Below, piece after piece: positions 5,880-9,564 of a stretch of DNA of 9,564 nucleotides. The position numbers were made by a program, and so were the translations under genes. Every line of letters begins with the position of its first letter. Within the stretch, counting starts at the first letter, position 1. The notes beneath the pieces are model-generated. The model had not been told where the DNA came from. It worked only from the letters and a program-made list of their open reading frames with translations, and ran no database searches. The DNA lies in contig JAEWKG010000047.1 in NCBI GenBank assembly GCA_023386135.1, positions 1-9,564 on the forward strand, given 5' to 3'. This DNA is from Pseudomonadota bacterium. GTDB lineage: Bacteria > Pseudomonadota > Alphaproteobacteria > Sphingomonadales > Sphingomonadaceae.

Positions 5880-7291
5880 TGCGCCGCCTGCGCTCCCCGC
5901 TTCAAACCCGAGGCGGCGAGCTGTGCGTCGATCTGCGCGATCAGGCGGTCGAGCCCCGCCTGGTCGTTGCTCTCGGCGCGCGCGACCAGCACGTCCTGCG
6001 TGTTCGAAGCGCGCAGCAGCCACCAGCCGTCGGGCGTGGTCACCCGCACCCCGTCGGTCCCGTCGACGCTGATGTCCTTCGGCGCGTCGGGTCCGGCGAG
6101 GCGCTGCTTGACCTCCTCGATCGCGGCGAACTTGCGGCTCTCGTCGACCTGGAAGCGCAGCTCGGGCGTATTGACCATCTCGGGCATCGCGCCGCGCAGC
6201 TCGGTCACGCTCTTGCCCAGCCGGACGGAGGCGGCGATCAGGCGGATCGCGGCGTAGAGCGCGTCGTCGTAGCCATAGTATTGCTCGGCGAAGAACACGT
6301 GGCCGCTCATCTCTCCGGCCAGCGGCGCGCCAGTCTCCTTCATTTTGGACTTAATCAGGCTGTGCCCGGTCTTCCACATCAGCGGCTGGCCGCCGAGCTC
6401 GGCGACGCGCTCGAACAGGGCGCGGCTCGCCTTCACGTCTGCGATCACCGTGGCACCAGGTAGTCTTGCGAGGAGGTCCTCGGCATAAATCATCAGGAGC
6501 TGATCGCCCCAGATGATCCGGCCCTGGCTGTCGATCGCGCCGATCCGGTCGCCGTCACCGTCGAAAGCCACTCCGAAGTCGAGGTTCTTGTCCGCGACAA
6601 GCCGCTTCAGGTCTTCGAGGTTGGCGGGGTCAGTGGGATCAGGATGATGATTGGGAAACGACCCGTCGACCTCGGTGAAGAGAAGGTGGTGCTCCCCCGG
6701 GAGCCGGGCGGTCAGCGCCTCGAGCGCCGGGCCGGCGGCGCCGTTGCCCGCGTCCCAACCGATTCGAAGACGGGCCAGCGCTTCGTGGTCGATCCCGTCG
6801 AGCCCCTGGATCAGGCGCTCGATATACTCGCCCATGATCTCGCGCGTCTCGACGGTGCCGGAGCCATCGGCCCATTCACCCGCCTGGGCACGGCGGCCGA
6901 TTTCGAGGATGTCTTCCCCGAAGAACGGCCGGCCCATAAATACCATCTTGAAGCCGTTATAATTGGCGGGATTGTGGCTGCCAGTTATCTGAACGCCGCC
7001 ATCCACCTGTTCGGTTGAGGCTTCGGCATAATAGAGCATCGGGGTCGGGCCCATGCCCACCCGCACCACGTCGCAACCCGAGGCGGTGAGCCCTTCGATC
7101 AGCGCATGCTCGAGCATCGGCGAGCTCAGCCGCCCGTCGTAGCCCACCGCGACCTTCCTGCCGCCCGCCTCGCGCAGCATCGTGGCGAAGCCGCGCCCGA
7201 TCGCGCGTGCATCGTCGGCGCCCAGGGTCTCGCCGATGATGCCGCGGATATCGTATTCGCGCAGGGTGGTGGGGTCGAAGGTGTGGCTCAA
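5876..7291 (-). CDS. Phosphomannomutase/phosphoglucomutase (PgmG/AlgC type)
   Basis: A 471-residue alpha-D-phosphohexomutase that interconverts the 1- and 6-phosphates of mannose and glucose, feeding GDP-mannose and UDP-glucose for surface polysaccharides. In sphingomonads the homologue PgmG works in gellan and sphingan synthesis. The phosphorylated serine is S105 in TGSHNP, the Mg-binding loop is DGDGDR (D244, D246, D248), the sugar-binding loop is GEMSGH (326-331), and the phosphate-binding loop is RASNTQ (427-432). All four domains are present at normal length. Two TTG codons compete as start, at 7297 and 7291. GAGGA (7299-7303) is only one base from the first but seven from the second, so 7291 is preferred. 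The J-domain stop lies inside that site. The 3' end overlaps the transporter start. Dual specificity is inferred from the family. Confidence 0.94.
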   Translation of the reverse strand: MSHTFDPTTLREYDIRGIIGETLGADDARAIGRGFATMLREAGGRKVAVGYDGRLSSPMLEHALIEGLTASGCDVVRVGMGPTPMLYYAEASTEQVDGGVQITGSHNPANYNGFKMVFMGRPFFGEDILEIGRRAQAGEWADGSGTVETREIMGEYIERLIQGLDGIDHEALARLRIGWDAGNGAAGPALEALTARLPGEHHLLFTEVDGSFPNHHPDPTDPANLEDLKRLVADKNLDFGVAFDGDGDRIGAIDSQGRIIWGDQLLMIYAEDLLARLPGATVIADVKASRALFERVAELGGQPLMWKTGHSLIKSKMKETGAPLAGEMSGHVFFAEQYYGYDDALYAAIRLIAASVRLGKSVTELRGAMPEMVNTPELRFQVDESRKFAAIEEVKQRLAGPDAPKDISVDGTDGVRVTTPDGWWLLRASNTQDVLVARAESNDQAGLDRLIAQIDAQLAASGLKRGAQAAH

Positions 7292-7298
7292 TTTCAAA

Positions 7299-7303
7299 TC
7301 CTC
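7299..7303 (-). promoter_or_regulatory. Ribosome binding site deciding the mutase start
   Basis: GAGGA, read on the minus strand, shares bases with the TGA stop of the J-domain gene (7302-7304). It stands seven bases from the TTG at 7291 and one base from the TTG at 7297, which argues for the inner start and for translational coupling of the two genes. Confidence 0.65.
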
Positions 7304-7589
7304 ACAGGCCGTCGGGTAGCTCGTCCAGCAGCAGGTCGCGCGCGGCGTTCGCCTCGTGCACCTGGCCGTTCGTGCCGCCCCGATCGGGATGGACCATCGC
7401 GATCAGCCGCTTGTGCGCCTCGAGGATTTCGGACCGGGTGGCCTCCTCCCGCACGGCGAGCAGCTTGCGTGCCCGGAAAACGGCCTGACCGCGCGTCGGT
7501 TTCGCCGCCAGGTACTCCCACGGCCATTTTCCCAACGCCCAGCGGCAGCCGACCGAAATTATCGCGGCGATGAAGAGGAAGCGGATCAT
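7302..7589 (-). CDS. Small membrane-anchored J-domain protein
   Basis: A 95-residue protein with an N-terminal hydrophobic segment (about 2-19, FLFIAAIISVGCRWALG), a basic linker, and a C-terminal J-domain fragment (about 42-95). It carries the HPD tripeptide (67-69), within AMVHPDRGGTN, that J-proteins use to stimulate the Hsp70 ATPase. The layout (membrane anchor plus C-terminal J domain) resembles the mitochondrial import co-chaperone Pam18/Tim14 and its alphaproteobacterial relatives. It would recruit DnaK to the inner membrane; the client is unknown. The ATG at 7589 has AGGA (7598-7601) eight bases upstream. It appears to be the first recognisable gene of the J-domain, mutase, transporter and helicase operon. 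Its start overlaps the stop of a possible 31-codon ORF. Confidence 0.88.
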   Translation of the reverse strand: MIRFLFIAAIISVGCRWALGKWPWEYLAAKPTRGQAVFRARKLLAVREEATRSEILEAHKRLIAMVHPDRGGTNGQVHEANAARDLLLDELPDGL

Positions 7590-7681
7590 GCGCTGGGTCC
7601 TGCGGCCGGAGCGCCGTTCGGTCGCCTCATCTCCAACATGTCACGAATACCCACCCCATTTTTGAAACTCTCATCGGCCAA
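7586..7681 (-). CDS. Possible small ORF or leader peptide before the J-domain gene
   Basis: A 31-codon open frame from TTG (7681) ends in TGA that overlaps the J-domain ATG as ATGA, the usual coupling arrangement. Its middle reads GIRDMLEMRRPNG and it ends in an Ala/Pro stretch. An inner ATG at 7639 would give 17 residues. The upstream site (GGGA) is weak, and codon third positions in the first half are poorer in G and C than in the neighbouring genes, which argues against ordinary coding. I do not recognise the sequence. The only support is the overlap, plus the fact that the other junctions in this operon are coupled in similar ways. Confidence 0.3.
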   Translation of the reverse strand: MADESFKNGVGIRDMLEMRRPNGAPAAGPSA

Positions 7682-7836
7682 GTTTCCCGTTGTACTTCAC
7701 AGGCTTGCACCATTCTTCGCGTGTCGCGGTTGTCACCTTAGCCCCTGCCTGCGTTGCGGCGATGACAAGGGTTTCTGCAGGCGATCATCACCAGCCGGGT
7801 TAGCACCGCGGCGGCGTGTAGGACACTTCTCCGGCG
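7682..7836. other. Intergenic segment between the mipZ stop and the J-domain operon
   Basis: This segment must contain the promoter for the minus-strand operon unless mipZ transcription reads through, but I see no convincing -35/-10 pair. It contains TTGTCA (7730-7735) and its inverted copy TGACAA (7763-7768), 27 bases apart. At the mipZ end, TAGCACCG (7801-7808) can pair with CGGCGCTA (7832-7839) with one G-U, enclosing an inner GTGT/ACAC stem (7816-7826). No T-run follows on the minus strand, so it is at best a weak terminator. Confidence 0.3.
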
Positions 7837-8646
7837 CTAGGCGAGCGCCAGTTCGGGCGCGCGCTTGGCCGTCGCGGGAAGGTTGAGTGCCGCGACCAGT
7901 GCGCGCAGCTCCTGCCGCGCGACGAGGTGGCTGGTGCCGAGCTCGCCCAGGTGCCCCTTGTCGAGCAGGGTGAGCCCGCTCGGGAACAGCTCGCGGTAAA
8001 TCACCCGCTCGCTGAGTCCCTGGGAGACGCGGAAGCCGACCCGTTTGGACAGCTCCTTCAGCGCCGCCTCGATCCGCGCCATGTTGCGCGCCTCGACGTG
8101 GCCGGTACGGTTGCGCACCACGATCCAGTCCATCTCGCGCCGCTGCTGCTCGATCGTCGCGCGGCTGCGCTTGAGGCGCGCTTCCCAGATCAGCTCGGCA
8201 TAGAACGATAGCTTGCGGACCTTGAAGGTTTCCGCATCGACCTGGCCGATGAGGTCGAAGTCGACGAAGCTGTCGTTCAATGGCGTGACCAGCGTGTCGG
8301 CCTCGGTCGCCGCGTGGCGGGCGAGCGGATCGTCGCGGCCGGGGGTGTCGAAGACGATGAAATCGCAGCCTTCGCTCAGGCTGGCGACGACCGCTTCCAG
8401 CTCTTCCGGCGAGCCGCCCTCGAACACCTCGAACCGCGCGGTGGGCAGGTCGATGGCGCGGCGCGCGGACGTCTCGGCGCGGTTTTCGAAGTAGCGGTAG
8501 AGCGTGCGCTGGCGCGGATCGAGGTCGATCGCGGCGACCTTCGCCCCGCGATAGGCCAGCGCGACCGCGACGTGGACCGCAGTGGTCGACTTGCCCGTGC
8601 CGCCCTTTTCGTTGGCGAAGACGATGCGGTGGGCAGGTTTAGTCAC
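7837..8646 (-). CDS. mipZ: MipZ, ParA-like division plane positioning ATPase
   Basis: MipZ forms a gradient from the ParB-bound origins at the poles and blocks FtsZ polymerisation there, placing division at mid-cell in alphaproteobacteria. The 269-residue product has the deviant Walker A NEKGGTGKST (12-21; signature Lys14, Lys19), IDLDPRQRT (40-48; Asp43 corresponds to the hydrolysis Asp42 of Caulobacter MipZ by remembered alignment), switch II DTPGRDD (100-106), and the MipZ-specific stretches TPLNDSFVDFD (121-131), MDWIVVRNR (172-180), KRVGFR (201-206) and RVIYRELFPSGLTLLD (214-229). These separate it from plasmid or chromosomal ParA, and no parB is adjacent. The start is GTG at 8646, with AGGAA (8654-8658) seven bases upstream. 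The longer open frame to 8904 only runs antisense through panC. It diverges from panC. Confidence 0.95.
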   Translation of the reverse strand: MTKPAHRIVFANEKGGTGKSTTAVHVAVALAYRGAKVAAIDLDPRQRTLYRYFENRAETSARRAIDLPTARFEVFEGGSPEELEAVVASLSEGCDFIVFDTPGRDDPLARHAATEADTLVTPLNDSFVDFDLIGQVDAETFKVRKLSFYAELIWEARLKRSRATIEQQRREMDWIVVRNRTGHVEARNMARIEAALKELSKRVGFRVSQGLSERVIYRELFPSGLTLLDKGHLGELGTSHLVARQELRALVAALNLPATAKRAPELALA

Positions 8647-8710
8647 TTGTGCATTCCTGTGCGCGTGCGGATAGGGCGGTTGAGCGAAGATAATCGAGGC
8701 AGGGCAAGGC
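8647..8710. promoter_or_regulatory. Short divergent promoter region between mipZ and panC
   Basis: Only 64 bases separate the two start codons. GATAAT at 8689-8694 is a good -10 match for panC, though its -35 is poor and the leader would be about ten bases. On the minus strand, TTTGCA (8712-8717) and GATTAT (8690-8695), 16 bases apart, could serve mipZ. The two -10 boxes would overlap and so compete. These are eye matches only. Confidence 0.3.
8654..8658 (-). promoter_or_regulatory. Ribosome binding site fixing the mipZ GTG start
   Basis: AGGAA on the minus strand lies seven bases before GTG 8646. An ATG that begins inside this site is in another frame and meets a stop after three codons, so GTG is the start. 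Confidence 0.7.
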
Positions 8711-9564
8711 GTGCAAACCGCGACCACCTTGGAAGTGTTGAGAAGCGCCGTCGCAGAGCTGCGCCGGGGCGGCAAGCGGCTGGCGTTGGTGCCGACGATG
8801 GGCGCGCTGCATGAAGGCCACCTGACGCTGGTGCGCGAGGCGCGGCGCCATGCCGATGCGGTCGCGGTATCGATCTTCGTCAACCCGAAGCAGTTCGGCC
8901 CCAACGAGGACTTGGGCGCCTATCCCCGCCGCATGGCCGCCGACTCCGCCTTGCTAGAAAGCGAAGGGGTGGAGCTGCTGTGGGCGCCGACGGTGGAGGC
9001 AATGTACCCGGCGGGCTTCGCGACCAATGTCGGCGTCACCGGCGTGAGCGAAGGGCTGTGCGGCGCGGCGCGGCCGGGGCATTTCGACGGCGTTGCAACC
9101 GTGGTGCTCAAGCTGTTCAACCAGGTTGCGCCCGACGTCGCCCTGTTTGGCGAGAAGGACTGGCAGCAGCTCGCGGTCATCCGCCGCATGGCCCGCGACC
9201 TCGACCTCACCGCGCCGCATGTCGATGCGATCATCGGCGTACCGACCGTGCGCGAGGAGGACGGTCTCGCCCTGTCGAGCCGCAACCAGTACCTTTCGCC
9301 CGAAGCGCGCGCGCAGGCCGCGGCGCTGCCGCAGGCGATGCGCGAGGCGATCGCGGCGCTCGTTGCCGGCAGCGCGGTGGCGCCGACGCTGGCCGCGCTG
9401 GAGGCGCACCTGCTGCAGGCGGGATACGACAGCGTCGATTATGCGACGCTGGCGAACGCGCAGTCGCTGGTGACGCTCGACCGCCTCGGCGATGCGCCTG
9501 CGCGCCTGCTGGTCGCGGCGCGGATCGGCAGGACGCGGCTGATCGACAACATGGCGGCGGAATG
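8711..9564 (+). CDS. panC: Pantothenate synthetase (PanC), stop codon cut by window edge
   Basis: PanC joins pantoate and beta-alanine with ATP through a pantoyl-adenylate intermediate, the last step of vitamin B5 synthesis, in the cytoplasm. From GTG 8711 there are 284 codons, about the family length of 280-285. The nucleotidyl-transferase HIGH-type motif is MGALHEGH (30-37), followed by VNPKQF (58-63), RPGHFDGV (121-128), GEKDWQQL (147-154; usually GEKDYQQL) and the KMSKS-like SSRNQYL (189-195). The C-terminal domain ends TRLIDNMAAE. The last two bases are TG, so the stop is probably TGA with its final base outside the window. GTG is preferred because AGGG (8701-8704) precedes it by six bases and an in-frame stop lies at 8681-8683. 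It is transcribed away from mipZ. Confidence 0.95.
   Translation, partial: MQTATTLEVLRSAVAELRRGGKRLALVPTMGALHEGHLTLVREARRHADAVAVSIFVNPKQFGPNEDLGAYPRRMAADSALLESEGVELLWAPTVEAMYPAGFATNVGVTGVSEGLCGAARPGHFDGVATVVLKLFNQVAPDVALFGEKDWQQLAVIRRMARDLDLTAPHVDAIIGVPTVREEDGLALSSRNQYLSPEARAQAAALPQAMREAIAALVAGSAVAPTLAALEAHLLQAGYDSVDYATLANAQSLVTLDRLGDAPARLLVAARIGRTRLIDNMAAE

Noticed and set aside
5880..6023. 48-residue N-terminal extension of the cation transporter
   Set aside because: It lies inside the mutase gene and has composition typical of a shadow frame.
8647..8904. 86-residue N-terminal extension of MipZ
   Set aside because: It runs antisense through panC. GTG 8646 has a good ribosome binding site and starts just before the Walker A region, as in known MipZ.

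Overview
The window is GC-rich with compact gene spacing. It looks like chromosomal DNA of an alphaproteobacterium, most likely Sphingomonadales (Sphingomonas, Novosphingobium or Erythrobacter relatives). The reasons are a clear MipZ division-plane ATPase (an alphaproteobacterial protein), a tonB-exbB-exbD-exbD cluster, a PgmG-type phosphomannomutase/phosphoglucomutase, and a ligase-associated DEXH-box helicase. The genus is inferred from remembered protein style, not from a search.

Left part (about 1-2821, plus strand): the 3' end of a TonB-type protein, an ExbB/TolQ-family proton-channel protein, and three ExbD-family proteins. The first two exbD genes follow exbB in one unit that ends at a strong intrinsic terminator (2291-2321). 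A third exbD (2396-2821) lies beyond it, behind a perfect 17-bp-arm palindrome (2350-2386) that overlaps a possible promoter and the ribosome binding site. Together these genes would make inner-membrane energy-transducing complexes that drive TonB-dependent outer-membrane receptors. A strong hairpin sits between exbB and the first exbD.

Middle part (2818-7589, minus strand): a tightly coupled operon read right to left. It encodes a membrane-anchored J-domain protein, a phosphomannomutase/phosphoglucomutase (TTG start), a short CDF-like cation transporter (TTG start overlapping the previous stop), and a ligase-associated DEXH helicase (ATG overlapping the previous stop). A possible 31-codon ORF may precede the J-domain gene with an ATGA overlap. 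The helicase stop and the third exbD stop share the four bases CTAG, so the two operons converge with no gap.

Right part (7837-9564): mipZ on the minus strand (GTG start) and panC on the plus strand (GTG start) diverge from a 64-bp intergenic segment. panC runs to the window edge and lacks only what is probably the last base of its stop codon. The 247-bp gap 7590-7836 holds the possible small ORF and weak inverted repeats.

Most genes belong to known families. The best candidates for something unreported are the palindrome controlling a detached third exbD, the exbB/exbD hairpin, and the small coupled ORF. I found no CRISPR array, tRNA, rRNA, insertion sequence or phage gene.
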